Position numbers and translations under genes: made by a program. DNA of 64,000 bases from Capilliphycus salinus (lineage in GTDB: Bacteria > Cyanobacteriota > Cyanobacteriia > Cyanobacteriales > Microcoleaceae). Under the pieces are notes generated by a model that ran no database searches, was not told where the DNA came from, and saw nothing but the letters and a program-made list of their open reading frames with translations. This document shows, in pieces, positions 63,770 through 64,000 of this stretch (position 1 is its first letter; every line of letters starts with the position of its first letter). The stretch lies in the NCBI RefSeq assembly GCF_047276495.1, contig NZ_CP178543.1, forward strand, positions 3,534,001-3,598,000. The letters run 5' to 3'.

Positions 63770-64000
63770 AAACTTTGAATCTCCTGCGATATTTTTCGCC
63801 CCTTGAGACGGGGAATCGTTCGGTCAAGTCGAATGGGACTACTTTAGCAGTATTAAGATTTATTCTCAACAATTTTAGAAAAATTTTTTTGCCCTAATTT
63901 CAAGCAGAATAAATCGCCGAATTTGCCCTATAAAAAATTCGGAAATCGTCGATATATTTGAGAATCTGACCCGGTTTAGTTAATGATTAAATCATTGTTT
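63770..64000. promoter_or_regulatory. Upstream region of the giant RTX gene
   Basis: Contains the element at 63844-63891 (TTTAGCAGTATTAAGATTTA, then CTCAACAATTTTAGAAAAAT) shared with the upstream region of the gene at 59140. No gene seen in the last 230 bp. Confidence 0.5.

Overview
The window looks like a filamentous cyanobacterial chromosome. It carries scattered HIP1 octamers (GCGATCGC), DNA of roughly 42-45 percent GC by eye, PEP-CTERM tails, a GUN4 fragment, an ArgZ/AgrE-type fragment, a DOPA-dioxygenase-like gene and giant RTX exoproteins. I see no rRNA or tRNA. It is accessory, heavily rearranged DNA: many genes have one lesion (a frameshift or a single in-frame stop) or survive only as fragments.

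0-13 kb: small secreted or membrane genes, a degenerate nuclease-fold gene inside a perfect 16-bp inverted repeat, a patatin phospholipase, and a minus-strand pair made of an 880-residue TPR-CHAT protease followed by a 170-residue protein with one membrane-like segment. After a 1.1-kb non-coding stretch with MITE-like elements comes a cut-short RTX gene fused to a PEP-CTERM fragment.

13-28 kb: a type III-B (Cmr) CRISPR locus. The minus-strand operon is cmr2-cmr3-cmr4-cmr5-cmr6/1-csx1. cmr4 is frameshifted, the last RAMP gene appears to be a Cmr6-Cmr1 fusion, and the effector is a CARF-HEPN ribonuclease. WYL-domain regulators lie on both sides; one is fused to a P-loop kinase and frameshifted. 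An array of 27 repeats and 26 spacers is read right to left from a leader next to cas2. cas1 survives only as about 40 C-terminal codons.

28-41 kb: metabolic genes (flavin/PNPOx-like, GNAT, nucleotidyltransferase), an ASCH-like protein whose gene holds seven copies of a dispersed 17-nt motif, an ISL3 remnant, a mobile-element module (small coupled ORF plus a 1052-residue primase-like protein), and fragments of four unrelated genes.

41-46 kb: a second, type I (DevR/DevS-like) CRISPR locus: cas6-like fragment, cas3 (no canonical start codon; helicase C-terminal motifs not recognised), cas7, a 5-repeat array, then a shortened cas5. I find no cas8. Two of its spacer sequences are synonymous variants of the same codons, so they target homologous genes.

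46-64 kb: secreted repeat proteins (glycerophosphodiesterase/phytase-like, beta-lactamase-like, beta-propeller, Calx-beta-like) ending in near-identical RTX tails, several with in-frame stops, interspersed with a photolyase, an XRE regulator and small genes.
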